The translations under genes were made by a program, and so were the position numbers. Of a stretch of 64,000 bases of DNA, positions 26,801 through 40,123 are shown piece after piece. This DNA comes from Paracyclopina nana (Eukaryota; Arthropoda; Copepoda; Cyclopoida; Cyclopettidae). Location of the stretch: NCBI GenBank assembly GCA_019096065.1, contig JAGUCH010000005.1, forward strand, positions 2,170,001-2,234,000, given 5' to 3'. The notes under the pieces were generated by a model. That model worked only from the letters and a program-made list of their open reading frames with translations. It had not been told where the DNA came from and ran no database searches. Within the stretch, counting starts at the first letter, position 1. The number at the start of each line of letters is the position of its first letter.

Positions 26801-29800
26801 CAACAAAACTAGTAGTAGAATTTTTTTCCATTTTCCAAATCTTGCATGAATCAATTCAGTGTGTTATAATGCCACACTCCCATAAAGCTCCCAAAACACG
26901 AGACCTGCTTTGCTTTGTTGTCAAAGTTTTGCTAGTACTCACAGCAACACAGCGAGCATTTTAGAAGACACAACAATTATTAGACTATACGATCTGCTTC
27001 CGTCCAAAATCCGTGCAGTGTGCACAGGTAGATGATAATGATCCGCCACAGTAGAAAAAATATGAAGAAGCTCCTGCTGCTGCAGTGTTTTTACACAGTG
27101 CAGAATATAATTATGTAAGATATCTTGCCAATAATCAATGGGGAGGACAAATGGCAAACCTCACCTGCTGTTGTGCTTTATGATGCTTTTGCAGGAGTTC
27201 AGAGCACCTGCCATATTCCACTATAGTATATCAAAACTGAGTCGTTTTCTGACCCCAGCAGATTCCACTGGTGATGAGCCAGTGTGTAAAAATTGAACCC
27301 ATGACAGGTGTTGAATGGTGTATTTCTACCTTCCCCATCCACCTGTGATGAAGCAGGAACCAAAAACAGATGCTACTGTGTGTTATTACTCCGGAGAGGA
27401 GGGGGACAAAAATTGCATATTCAGGCAAAAAAGCTTAAATTTCGCATATATATGTAGTCAATATTAATGTATCAATCCTCATACGTGGCCTTGCAGAACA
27501 GCTAATAATTTCATAGGAAATGAATGACAAATTATTTGTCTCTGCATTTTTTTCTCTGATGGGCCAGTGTGCAAGGTCTCGCGCGTGCGCGGAAGAAAGA
27601 CGGCTCGCGCATGCGCATTAACGAGCATACTGGTCAAGCAGAAATGCGGTGAAAGGATAAGTAGGCATCTTTTTAACATGATTAATGGAGCCTGAAAGTT
27701 TTGGGCGCCTAATATCCTAAAGGGACCAACTAAATTATTGCTTTGTGGTCAATTTGGAACAGTTAGAAATTTGCGGCAAAGGAAAAGATATTTTTGTCTG
27801 CCTTATAATAATGGCAGCTAGCTGAGCAGCTGCCACTTTTCTACCATTTACTTATATATATTGTAATACAGTACAACAGGGTAGTTTTGAAAAAAAACTC
27901 TTTTTACATGTATGATGTCACCATGTCAAATGAATCAATTCTATTGTCAAAATGTGACAAGCGGAGCAAAAAGAGCCGGATTTATTGGAAACAATTCACG
28001 ATAACTGAAATCTGTCCAGCATAAATGTCACACACAACAAAATCATGCTTTCAAAGGAAGTGAAATGAACTCAAAAAGTGCGTGACAGTCTAGTAGATAG
28101 AGAAGAAAAACGACGATTGCGCTAAATCTCTGCATGCTCTAAATTATCCGCATGGGAATTAAAAAACTGCTGCAAATATAAAGGAAGCTCACAGCTCATA
28201 AAAAAGGGTGACCCAAAAAATACAAAACATGGCCATTTTGCCCATTATCAATGAAAAGTTTTGTTTTGCCTTCGCATGACTTCTCGCCATAATTAACACT
28301 AATTTCCATTCAGCCCAAAAAGCAACATACAAATAATGGTGGAGTCCAGATCCCCACCCTTTTTCACATTATTCAAGCAATGTCGACTGGGGAAGGTTTT
28401 TCCTAATGGCTTTGTTTCATGAGATACAAGGAACTTTGGCACCAAAACAATGCCATGACCTTCAGCAATAAAAGTGGCATCAAAAGAGAAAATATTGACC
28501 TCCTCTCCTGTAGCTGCAGCTGCTGATGACCTTTTTGCAAGAATCGTTCAAAATATTCAATTTTGTGGATTTAGCATTTAAAAATGTCACGAGCAAATAG
28601 CACAGATATGACATGGAGGAGCATCGAGCATGAAAAAATAAGGCTGCTGATGCAGCTTCAACTTTCAAGCCCAGCTTCAGCTTGAATCTTGTGGTGCAGT
28701 GAATGGCTAAATTATTCATTTTTAGAGTTCGTAGATCAAAACTGAGCATGAATAGAAAACAAGTCAGCGGGAGGCTCCACCAAAGTGTCAGAAGCTACTA
28801 TATGTAGCATGGAACTACCGAGTTCATCAGATGAAACAGTTTCTTAGTGAACAAGGTGGTTGAACTAGTCACGATTTTCCTCTGGGATAATCATCATAAA
28901 AGTGAAGTCTAGATCATCAATCCAGAGAAAGTGGTGGTGCACTTCACAGATCAAACTAATTTAAATGGGAAATTGATCAATAATATGAGCAAATACTTGA
29001 CATGAGTCAGAGCACAAGCTTTCTAGCACTGCAAACTACCAACAGGAGCACAGAACCAAAATCAATACAGACTTTCTTTTGAATATTTCCCCCAGGGATT
29101 CTTCCCTACTCTGCCATTAACTGATAGGTTCCATTTTGGCCATACTAGCAGTATCCTAGCTCCCCATACTGCAACAACAATAACAAAAGGATCTTTAATG
29201 TTTCATATACACAGATTGAGCAAGCTAAGCAAGAACTCCTGCCAATAGAGCTCTGATTGACTATTAGGATTTATTAGGACTGGGAACCAGGTTTCTTTAT
29301 CACACCTTATCATCTACTCTTGCTTTTTCATGGCTTGTCAATGGAATAAATATTTACTAATCTTATTGGACGCTGCAAAGTTATTTCTGAAATGGTGGGG
29401 TTAGGACAGTTGACAGAATTCCTGAGAGAAGTCTTACAACAGTGAGAAGTGCAACAATATTGAAAAATTGACATTTGTCTTTCTGTAGCGTCAAAAAGTT
29501 AGGAGCCAAAGTGGAGGAAACAAATATCATCCATTTCAGATTCCATTTCACACCCATTTCTGCAAGTGAGGATGGCATGAGATTCAAAATAATTCTCTCA
29601 AAGATCCATGGCAAATTATCTTCACGGAAGGAAGTTTTGTTTGGACAAAATGCGAATTCGATTATATAGTGAGGATCCAGCTAGGTGAGTATATGGCAGG
29701 TTCAAGGTGAGAACAACAACAACAGCAATAATTCTTTCATGAGCTCATCATCCACATGTTGAGGTGGGATCTTAATATTGGATTTCAATAGTTATAATCA

Positions 29801-32800
29801 TGAAAATGTGTGGAATATCTGCAGTTATAAGGCCACGAAAAAGTAAAAAATGTCGAAAACCGAAGGTCGTGGATGTGTGCAACACCACCAAATGAATGCA
29901 TCAATATTGAAAACACGTTTTTCCATGTTGGAATCGACCCAATTGGACACGCTCTCCCTCACCATTACCACCAATTCAAGCACTATTGCCTCAATGCAGA
30001 AATCTGACAGTTTAGATAATGCAGAGTTTTGACTTGATAGTGTTAGCAAATGGCCAAAATCTCTCGTTTGGGACAAAATGTGTGCTGCTCTGCGAGAGAA
30101 TTTCCGAAAATCCCACATCATTCTCACCAAACAAAATGAGTGTGAAATGGAATCTGAAATGGATCACATTTGCTTCCTCCACTCCATTTGAAAACTTTTT
30201 GACATTTCAAGAACAAAATTAATGCGATCAATTCCTCAAACTAGTTTCCACCATTTGATGGAGGTATATTAGGAATTTAGACGCCCTTTTGTAAAAAATG
30301 AGCACCGCTTCCTTCGGCAAAATGATGCCGTTACTCCAAATTAATCCCATTTACGAGGCATGAAAAAGCAAGGGATGATGAAAAAGTGCGATAAGAAAAC
30401 CTGGTTCCCTTTTCTTCACCCTACATAACGGGACAAAGCCTACCTTGACCTTCACCATTTAGATCAATGTTTGATGATATTGTTTTTGCTCCAGCCAAAG
30501 ATGTCATCCAGTTAACTTTCTGTGACTTTTTTGCACTCTCCAGGCGAAAATTGGACAACAAAGAAGATTGATCGGTGGAGACCTTGGACGTATGTTAGCA
30601 AAAGTCTCGAGAAAGAGGAAATGCTGGAGAAGGCAAAAAAGAAGATGGCTCTGAGGTTTTTCTCAGCTTGTCCCAAAATGACCTTTGTGAGCTCAGCGCA
30701 AAAAATACTCCTTGTATTGCTTTTTCTCAGAGGGTTTTCCTGATTGGCTACTTTCACTACGCAGTTTCCCCATTTTTGAGGACATGCAAACCGTTTTCCA
30801 TCTGCGGAATATGAGCTTGATCCTCCTTCACTTTATATCGATTTTTGTAATAGATGACGCGTGCTGCGGCCGTTATTCTGGAAAAACAGGGGATTTTTCT
30901 AGCTGAGATTATCGATCTCAGCGTGCACTTGTCACAAACAAGCCATGGCAAGGATCAATAACTTTATTAAAAAATGTGGTTTGGACGCAAAGCTGCACAC
31001 ACATTGCATGCGTGATGATAAACTAGCAGGTTTTTTCCACTCTACTCAAAGGAGTTTAATTAGCCTAGTCTCTTTTGAGATAAGAGCCCCTTTTTGGTAA
31101 ATCACAGCGCGAAAAAGTTAAACTCACCCAACCTCTCTCTCTAATAATTGTCTGCATATGGATCGCCTTTTTTGGTATGGGGTAACTAGTTAGAAAGTCC
31201 CATAAAAGCAGAATGAATCATACTTTTGTTTGGCCATTTCATCAACAGCGCACTAAAGCGGGGAAAACTCCACCCTGAATGTAGTACATGCGTTATTATT
31301 GACTGAACTTCCTCTTTCATGCTTCAATTTGGGTGAAGAGGGATATTTTTCCAGAGTTTATGACATGTGCCATGCATGCGTTCACTACAAGCTTTTTTTC
31401 ATTCCCATAAACTTTTCTCACCCCCCTTTTTTTGATGTGCTACAATGTGAGAAAAATGAATGTTTCATGAGAGGTTAGCTAATTTGCCAAAGTACTTGAA
31501 CAGCTGCTGTTCTCATGGAAAAACATCAATAATATACCAAAAATGACTTGGCACTTTTCTGATTGAAGTTGCTCCTCCTGCTGCTAAAAATGGATCAAAA
31601 ATCGAATTTCACACTGACTACGTTTTTGCTGCTGCAGTTTTGCATTTGAGTGATTGGATACAACAACAATTGCACAGGCAAATCGATCAACAAAGAAGAT
31701 TTTTTTCCATGGGCTTCTTCACCTTAGCAACAAAAATGCCTAATTCATGCACACAAAACCTGTAGCCCAACACATCATTTGATAAACAAAAACAGCATTT
31801 TCAACTATGGCTGTACTGGTTGGAGTGTCACACTGTTTGCACATTTAATTGAAAAATCAATGAGACCTATGAAAAATCAAGCTACACTTGTCAGCTTTTG
31901 GGGAAAAGCAATTTTTTTAATTTCGGCTCTGCCATTTGTCAGGATGACCCAGAGTGAGTCTGGTTCATTTCAAACAAACCATGCTGCTCCTCAACTAAGG
32001 TAATTGTGGCCCTCGACCTTTAGGTTAACCTCATGGGGAGCAGTCTAAAGTGCAAAATTCCCTCAACTGCTAGGAGCAGAAATTGTGTGAAAGAAAAAAG
32101 TGCAATCTGGTAACTCTTTCCTATGAAGAGCAATACCCAAAAGAGATGGGGCAAAGCTGAGCACCATTTTCTTGTGTAGCGGCCAGCACACCAAAATGGA
32201 CCCACGGGACGTTTTGGCAGTTTAAGGCGCATTTTTCTTTCCCTCATTGACCTTGTTAGGCCCATAAGATTTATGAAAGGCAATGATGCTGGAAAGCTTG
32301 GCCCTAATGATCACTCCAAACTAGTAAATGATGCACAACAACAACAGCAAGGGAAGAAGAAGAAAGTTTCTTTAATACGAAACCACACATCCATGAATGA
32401 AAAGCAGAGTGATGATCAGTCACAAGCAAAACTTGAACAGATCAGATAAAGCCAACAAAAGTTTTTCCATTTCACAAACTTTTCAATTGTTTGCAGAGCT
32501 CCCAAAAAAGAGCTATATAGTATGTAATTTTTCTCATTTCTGGCCCAGATCTAAATGCTTTTCATGCACGTGTGATTTTTGCTGCCCATGTAAAAATTCA
32601 TAATTTGGCCGAGAAAAATCCAAGTATAGCTATAAGCGTCTAAGAGCTGAGTGTGAAGGCCAGAACGTGAGTGCGAAAACGCTTACTAATACATCTTGCT
32701 GATATCACATTTCACATCTTCTTTCAGGTCATAACTTTGAGAGCAACAAAAAATTAGGGATCATTACCATTTCTCTGTTTTGATTGCTGTACTTCCATTT

Positions 32801-35800
32801 ACTCGCACTATGGCTTGAATAGGGGGTATAACATAGAAAGTTTTTTGCACTATAGCTACCTCATTTTAAAGAACAGATTCTTGGTGATGATGTGCTACAG
32901 CAGTGGAAAATTCATGATCTCACATTTTCACAGCTCATTCCTCTTCTGCAGTATGGCAGAAGCAATATTTGCAAGTTTCCCAATTGTATAGTTTACTAGT
33001 GGATATGGATTGAGAGTTTAACTTTTTGAACCCTAAAGAGGCAAGAAGAAAACGAAAATTGCTACCAATTTGAATTTATAGCAATAAAAGTCCCATCATT
33101 ACAACATTACAAAATAACATGAGGAGTGAAAGTGCGCGAAAACTTCACACCTTGACTGATTTGAAGATGGAATAAATTCCCCCCACCCAGCGAGTAAATT
33201 AAAGGACTTTTTTCTGGTCGGGTCATGACATGCAGTGTGCAAATAATTATCGTTTCTGAAACCATCATGTTCTCACACACTTTGTTACTGTACTCCACAG
33301 CATAAATGTGCACATGATGAATTTTTCACTGCTATAAGAGATTGATGAACTCGTGGTGATCTTAGTGCACGCTAAGAACACATCCAAAAAAAGAGGATTT
33401 TATGGCACGTCATAATTCACAAAATGTAAAACAGACAATCCTCTTGATCTTTAAGGCAGCACAAAGCATGGAAAACACACCACAAATTCTAAAATAATAA
33501 AATCAGAGTCGTGGTCCTACCAGCCATTTTTCCCCCACTGTGTCATGCATTGATTGAAGAATTTTATGCTCAGATCGAGCATCATCATCTTGTATGGAAA
33601 TGAGGCTGGTTCTCTTACCTAGAAATGATAAAAAGGAAAGTAAGATTTTTGTTCTCGTATCATATGGTCGTGACCTTTTTCTGAGCTGATGAGGTGAGCA
33701 GCAGCGAGCTCGTTCTACTTATACGTATTGATATATGTTTTTCTTCCAGAAATGCTCCAGAAATGACAGGCTTGTCTCAAATCCAATTTCCTCTCAAAAC
33801 ATCCACTATCTTTGTCCATCAAGCTTGAGGTTTGAAAACTTATCCTACTACATTGAGATTACTACTACTAGCTGGGGAGGAGGGGAGAAAAGCTAAAAGT
33901 CACGCCTCATCACTACAAAAATATTGACTGTATTTAGCCGTTTTTACTACTGATACAAAAACGATATTGCCATGAGAGAAAAATATGGCTCCAAATTCAA
34001 AAAGGGAAGAGAGTTTCTTAATCGACCTTGGTGGGCATTTTCTTGAAATAAACTTGAATCTGAATAGCACACAGTAGCTTATCTGAATTTGGCATCAGCA
34101 TTGAGAAGTGTACTCAATCTCAAGCCAGGCTTCAATTGGAAAATGTGCTATCTTCATCAAATAGTGGTAGTAGGGTTTTTTAACCAAGACAAAAGAGGGG
34201 AGCTAACAATGGCACACAAGTGAGCCACATACTGTGATTTCTGATTACCACATCTCCATTATGGGATCATTAGTAAAAAAGGAATACTGCTATGAGTTCA
34301 GCTTCATAATTTTCCCCCCTTCTCTGATGTGGAAAATAAAAGTGGAACACAAAGCAATGCAATAAGATGCATGTGAGTACAGATGAATGTCACATACCCC
34401 ATTGACCCAAATACACCAAAGCTGAGCTTATACTTAGCAAGCAAGAGTTGCTAATGCAACAATGAGATAATTGTTTCAACCCTAACATGTTGACCCTTCA
34501 GTTATCGGTAAAGTTCTGACCTAGATATCCTCTGTGTGCTTAGCCTGACACAAAGTTATGTGCACCACACTTTGACTACTAGCACCAAAACCTATTGATT
34601 TTCCCAGCTCATTTGAATTGCAAAAAATCGTTGGTCTGTGGATCTATGTCCATTTTTGGCTGTTGGCAGTTCAATAGATGGAGGAAGGTCATTGAATAAA
34701 GCTCCACCGATTTCATTAATGTAATATACAATAATAAAGCACTGAGGACAGCCAATCATCCATCAACCTGGGCTAAAAACAGCCTAATTGATACAAAACC
34801 CAAAGTGTGACCAGGAACTGTGATGGATTGCAAAAAGGAGGAGGACATAAAAGAAGTTGAGGAGGAGAAAAAAATGGATGCACAGTAGTGAACAATGAGG
34901 AAACATTATGCCATGTGAGCTAGGGGACAATAAATGGCTCAATTGGATTTCAAGGGGAGTTTTTCAGACCTCAAAAGTTCCTCATACCATCATCCACAAA
35001 ATGAGCATGATTGCGCATAATTGAGCAGAGCTTTTTGCACCTATTAAAAACATAATGCAAATCTGGCCGCTAGGTGGCGCAGCTAATAAAACTGCCCCAC
35101 GTTGGGCGCCACATTTCCACAGCAGCTGAGAAAGTGCGCTCATACATCAAATTGTCATATTACAAGATGACCCCGGAAACTCGTGGAGCACAGCTACATT
35201 TGTGAAGAAAACCGGAAACTGTCCCGAGCATCAGCGAGAATTCTTGACAGTTTTAAAGTGCATTTCTGACCGCGTTCTTCACACATTAATGGCCACAGTA
35301 TGCTCTAGTGTATGTAAGCTCCAAGAAATAACTATTTTTGTAGCTCCGATTCAAAGGTTTTATTTTTAAAGACTTATTTCCTGCATTTTTCGCAAATCCC
35401 CAAGCTTATTTCAGTTATTTGTGCAAAGAAGCCAAGAAGAATCAAAGAAGCGCTGCTGTAATAATGCTAACGGATTTAAAGGTCACGACTTCTCTTTCAA
35501 AGCTTCAGCAAGAAGGGTTGGGCTGTTCGAAATGCTGGTCAGATCCTTTTAATAAGGAAGTGTAGTGAGGACAAAAACCGAGTGTTAAGCAGCGTGCCCA
35601 TTTTTTGCCATTTGAGCCTTGAGAATCACTCGCACTAAGAGCCCCGATGAATATTCCATCAGTTACTAGTATCCAACGATTTCAAAAGCCAATTTGGAGA
35701 ATTAGCCATGTAAATAGGAAATGGTACAGTTTTGGCCATTCAAATTGGCAATAAAGACGAGGAAACGATCATTGTGCTGGACAGGTTCCATTGAGATCAA

Positions 35801-36365
35801 GCAGGTGAGCCAATTTGGAATGGGATCAGTCAACAACGGCAAATCTGCCAATCTGTACATTTTTTAACCTAGCTTACCTTCTTAAATCAGTCGTGGCTCC
35901 AGAGATGGTGGGCAAAGCCCGCCAACTTCGGGTCCGGTGAGCACTAGCACTGCGGGAATTATTGTCAGCAGAAGCAGCGGGCTGATTTTGCCCGCTAAAG
36001 GTACGACTAGATCTTGAGGGCAAAGTAGAGTAGGGCGGCGGGGGCAAATGCGAGTTGAGGATGTCGGGCATGTGGGCTGCCCCGTAAACGCTGCCGTAAA
36101 TGGTATACGGCTCCAAAGGGGGCGGTCGGGGGTAATGCCCTCCCAGCCCGAATTGGCCCGCTTGCCTGCGGGCTGCCCGCCGTTCACGGCGCTCCCGCCG
36201 TCGTTGCTCCTTCGATCTGAGGTCGCTGGAGGCCGCGGTGGAATTATTCCTCGGCCTTTCCGGGATAGTCTCCATCCTGGAGATGGGGTTGGCCTGCACA
36301 CATAAACCGACCGAAATGCCGTCCTTGATCTCGCGGAAGTCTGAGCTGAACTGGCTAGGCTGCAT
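20814..36365 (-). CDS. two-pass membrane protein with four PPxY motifs, 5 coding exons
   Basis: Exons on the - strand: 36365-35878, 22254-22061, 21997-21800, 21738-21561, 21447-20814. The total is 1692 bases in consistent phase (563 residues). The N-terminal part (1-162) is basic (SKEQRRRERRERRAARR) with PPPPYSTLP at about 108-115. TM1 is about 188-212 (FIVMIAFVGICCSIVGTVLG) and TM2 about 220-243 (LTVSLLMIGVGIVLITVSGI), joined by the short loop KASGREH. SCRAMLGLGGCEED follows. The C-terminal half has PPPPSYQ, PPPNYR and RPPSYR, then a Ser/His-rich tail. The hairpin would put both ends, and all PPxY motifs, on the same, probably cytosolic, side, where WW-domain proteins such as NEDD4-type ligases bind. 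I do not recognise a named family. A 13.6-kb intron follows exon 1. Confidence 0.85.
22551..22579. repeat. GATA tetranucleotide microsatellite
   Basis: TAGATAGATAGATAG is followed by two interrupted AGATAGGGAA-like units, about 300 bases inside the acceptor end of the long intron. Confidence 0.85.
27579..27620. promoter_or_regulatory. NRF1-like / ETS-like CpG cluster in intron
   Basis: CTCGCGCGTGCGCGGAAG is followed within 15 bases by CTCGCGCATGCGCATT. GCGCATGCGC is the palindromic NRF1 core and CGGAAG an ETS core, both common in TATA-less promoters. In an AT-rich intron this CpG density stands out. An alternative promoter or enhancer is possible. Confidence 0.3.
29474..30219. repeat. inverted repeat, two 129-base arms about 490 bases apart
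   Basis: The - strand of 29474-29602 and the + strand of 30091-30219 align without gaps. Translated in the matching frame, 22 of 43 codons agree, including VKWNLKW and NFLT, and the DNA shares a run reading GTGTGAAATGGAATCTGAAA. Neither arm belongs to a supported gene. A transcript of either strand could fold into a long imperfect hairpin. Confidence 0.65.
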
Positions 36366-36435
36366 GCGTTTGTTGTTATTTGTGGGGATGCGCGCAGCAC
36401 GCGCGCGCAGCCGCGAGAGTGCACGAGCACTCAGT

Positions 36436-36447
36436 TTACTATATACT
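36436..36447 (-). promoter_or_regulatory. candidate TATA box for the PY-motif membrane protein
   Basis: On the - strand AGTATATAGTAA lies about 70 bases upstream of the ATG at 36365. The transcript start would fall near 36410, inside the CpG-rich leader (GCGCGCGTGCTGCGCGC). No clear initiator was identified. Confidence 0.35.
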
Positions 36448-39400
36448 AGATATGCAGAGAGCGCAAAGAGACACGCACGGCATGGCTTTGTTCCGCGCTT
36501 CTACCTTCTTCGCTTATTTTTATTTTTACCCCCTCTCTGGAATAAAGTGGACGACACCTTTGACGTCTCATTTGCCACTTTCTGCCTTTAATGACTGACT
36601 TCAGCCGATTTTATGGAAACTTTCTTTCATTGTGATTTATGAGAGGTTTTTTCCCTCCTTGTCTTCTTAATGCTGCAATTTGGCACAATGATGGAGTAAG
36701 ATCTCTGCTGGATTTTGCAGTTTAATCCATTTTTTGTACTGCTGTAGTGCAGTGAATTAAGTGGCTGTGGAAAAAGTGGGGGGATTTCTTCTTTGAAGTT
36801 GTCTAGTGCAACAAAAGGAGGAGGCTTTTTTTTCAAGAATTGGGCAACAATGGTCCACATTTGTCCAAATCGCACCATCTGCAAAATTCGACAGCTCCAC
36901 TTACTAATGATGCCACCAGAAGCAGCAGCAGCAACTCAATTTGGGGAGGAGGGGAACTTTGGGAGGAATTTTCTTCTTCCCTTCAAAAGCTGCATCTTTG
37001 TTCACCAAATTGAGTTTTTTACCGCTTAGTCGACCCAACGTAAACATTGACTTTCTGATAAGGCTTTTTTGAATCACTTCCTTGGGCCAATGACTTATTC
37101 TAGGCTCCTTAATGTGGCTAGGCCCAAATTTGGGCGAAAAATCTTGATAATTTGCCTGAGCGCGGAAATGCCTCAAAAATTGCATTTTGCCTTTTAGGGC
37201 CTGCTTGCTGCTGCCTGTTGCTAATTATGACAATTTGGCGACGACTTTTATGGAAATGAGCTTCAAATCACCGTGATTAGACAGGAGGAAATGCTACGTC
37301 GTCCCAGTCATCATATAACGCAGCAAGAAAAATGATCCCGTTACGATGCCGCCACTAGACCCCGTTTTTGGTCAAAGTTTATCCGCAAAATGAATGTATT
37401 TCAAGTTTATGGCCACGCTGGGAAACATGCCAATATGGGAATTCCTCCTTGTTGCCGTTTTTCTTCAACGTTCTGTCCACTGTGGTCAAGTGCAGATGAT
37501 ATGGAAATGTCAAACTTGGTCAGCATACCGATCAATATCCACAACTGTCTTTTGTTAAGATTTTGACCAGATTCTGAATAGTAATTCACGGTTCATTAAA
37601 ATGAGCATATGCAACGTCCAATTCGGAGCTACAATGAATACAATATAATGCAGCGCAGTTGTCAGGAAAAGCACGTGTTTCTTATTTATTGTCATAATTT
37701 CGGAAGAAGAACAAGAATTATTGACCCTTGATAAAAGACAATCAACTCGAGTGTATGACAGTTGATTTATGGTAGTTTTCGATTTTTTGCCATGACTCCT
37801 TCAACACAAGCTTCTTTTTCTGCGCTGCAAAATAAATAAAAGTCGAAATGTCACCCAGAATTGGGAACGAGGCTGAAATGCAGATATGTAATAATTATTG
37901 GTGAATTGTAGCAAATTCGACGAAAGAAGTCGATTCATCGCATGACATTCGAATATTATGGCCTTTTTATTGCAGGACATTCTGTTTGAAGCTGGTACAA
38001 ATGAGAAATGTAAAAAAAATACGTGAACTTATCATGCCAAGTCGGGGGCCCAATTGTGAGTAGCCTGGGAGCCACTGTAAGCACACTGGGACAATTCCCA
38101 TAAAAAATCAAAAAAAAAAATTCGAAAAAGGGAAAATCACAATTTGAAAAACTGCGGTGAAAAGTAGCATCAAAAATTAGCATTGTGTAATAATAATTTT
38201 TTAAAGTATTTTTTCCTCAGGGTGAACCCATGCAGTCCCAGGCATTATATGACGCAAAATAACCAGAACCAGTTTTGGAGGTTATAATACTAAGCTGGTT
38301 GACGCAATTGTGACTACCTAAAATTAACTGTGCATCCTGCGTCGCAGCGTTACGTATAATAGGTCATATTTTTCGTTTTATCCAATACCCTTTCAGTAGT
38401 AGGTTTTTTTCCCACTTCGCTACTGATGCATATGCTATAAGGAAGTAATATTCTAGATTTTTGGGGTGCAAATTCAATTTGAAAATGTTGCAAAAAAACC
38501 ATGAGATGGAATTAATTTCCTGAGTGGTGGTATACAGCTGAGAAGTTTTGCTTAATTGGATTTAGAGACACCGTTTAAAACGAGTTTGAATGGTCTTTTA
38601 ATTTAATCTATTGAATCAGTTGCCAAGCTGCCTTAATTAGGCTACTTTACAGCTTTGGATTTTGGCGGATTTTTCGTGTTGCAATAATTTACCACGCTGA
38701 CTCTTCTTCCTGGTCGGTGCTGAGTTGCGGTGGCATTAAATAGCAGTATTATTGGAAAAAAGGACATCTCTTCTTCTTCTTCAAGGATTTGCGGAAATTC
38801 TGGGTAAATCAGTGAATGCATACAAAGTAGCCATTATGTGGCATATGAAATATTCTGTAATTATCAGCTCATTTTACTATGAGTCTGCAAATTGACGACA
38901 CAATCTCCATGTGAATAACAAAGGCCATTGTTATTCAGGCCTAATATTTTCTTTGTCTAATAGAAATTGGTGCACGAACAAAGCGCGCGCAATTTGCTGT
39001 TAATGGTGGCAGTTCAAAAGGTTGCGTGATTACGAAACTCAATTTTCCGCTTTATAATCGTATATCTATAATCTTTAATCAAGACGCCTCTAATAATAAC
39101 AAAGTTCGGAGTTTTTTATGCTTGAATGCTATGTATTCACTAATAATTTTGAATATTGATATAATTTTGGTAAAATAAGAAACATTTGGGCCATTTTACT
39201 GCCTTTTTTCAAGCTGGTTGCGCAACTAAAAAAGAATTGTTGCGCATAAAAAACATAGCGAATAAGAAAAGGTTAAATTAAGCGGAAACCTGAAGAATTT
39301 ACCTTTTAAATGTTAGCCCAATCGTAATCGTAAATCGAATCACTCTCTATTCATAACTTACATCTAAATGAGATAACTGACTTCTAAGGTCATGACAAGG

Positions 39401-39535
39401 CATGATTGAAGAATGAATAGGTTTTTACGTCAAATGAAATGAGATTGACTCCAATTTTTCCGTAGATGTACTATAATTCAGAGTTTTTTCTTTCACAACG
39501 AAAATTATAATTACATTATTATTCAGCGAGGCATC

Positions 39536-39555
39536 AATAATAATAATAATAATAA
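39536..39555. repeat. AAT trinucleotide microsatellite
   Basis: About seven perfect AAT units, the first of four different simple repeats within 600 bases. Confidence 0.9.
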
Positions 39556-39734
39556 GAGTGCATAGTAGTGGTGTTGGTTGTTACAAAAACGTTTTACATT
39601 CTTCTTGGTCTTTTTTCATCAAGATGAGGATTTTTCTATTTTAGCAAAAGGGGCCATTTCTGTGTATGAGTAAATGTGTTAAGTGGGTGGGTCTGGATTT
39701 TTTCTTGGGTGAAAATGCTTTTTGATTCAAAATA

Positions 39735-39750
39735 AGAGAGAGAGAGAGAG
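39735..39750. repeat. AG dinucleotide microsatellite
   Basis: Eight perfect AG units. Confidence 0.9.
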
Positions 39751-39851
39751 CAGTTGATTTTGAGTTGTGGTCAAAGCACAATTTAATTATAAGGGGGGTA
39801 AACAATATTGACTCTTGTATTTAGTCACCAGGGTGTGTGTAGTAGATGTAT

Positions 39852-39867
39852 TGTGTGTGTGTGTGTG
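39852..39867. repeat. TG dinucleotide microsatellite
   Basis: Eight perfect TG units. Confidence 0.9.
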
Positions 39868-40107
39868 GTCGTGGACAATGTAACGTTGAAAAAAGTGCTC
39901 GTCTTTTTTATTCAAAAACTTTTTTGACTTCACCAGGCCTGAAAACTTTTTTTTCACAGTGAGTGTCTCACAACAACATTGATTTTTAGGAATAATACAC
40001 GCGGGAATTTATAGTAGTTGTAGGTGTTTTTTTATGCTCATGGACGACACAAAATACGTTGTTCATCACAGAAATTGGCATCATTTTCAACAATGTGCAC
40101 TTTTGTG

Positions 40108-40123
40108 TAGTAGTAGTAGTAGT
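40108..40123. repeat. TAG trinucleotide microsatellite
   Basis: Five TAG units followed by a degenerate TTAG. Confidence 0.9.

Larger units (their letters stand above)
22255..35877 (-). other. 13.6-kb intron 1 of the PY-motif membrane protein
   Basis: The donor after residue 162 (GAAG|GTAAGC) and the acceptor at 22255-22256 agree in phase 2, which supports one very long intron. It contains a GATA microsatellite (22551-22579), an inverted repeat (29474-29602 against 30091-30219) and an NRF1-like GC-rich pair (27579-27616). I see no other supported gene inside; the many short open frames are not domain-like. Confidence 0.6.

Noticed and set aside
35882-36430. 182-codon - strand frame overlapping exon 1 of the PY-motif protein
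   Set aside because: The other frame carries PPPPYST, splices in phase into the membrane exons, and has sensible composition; this one is a shadow.
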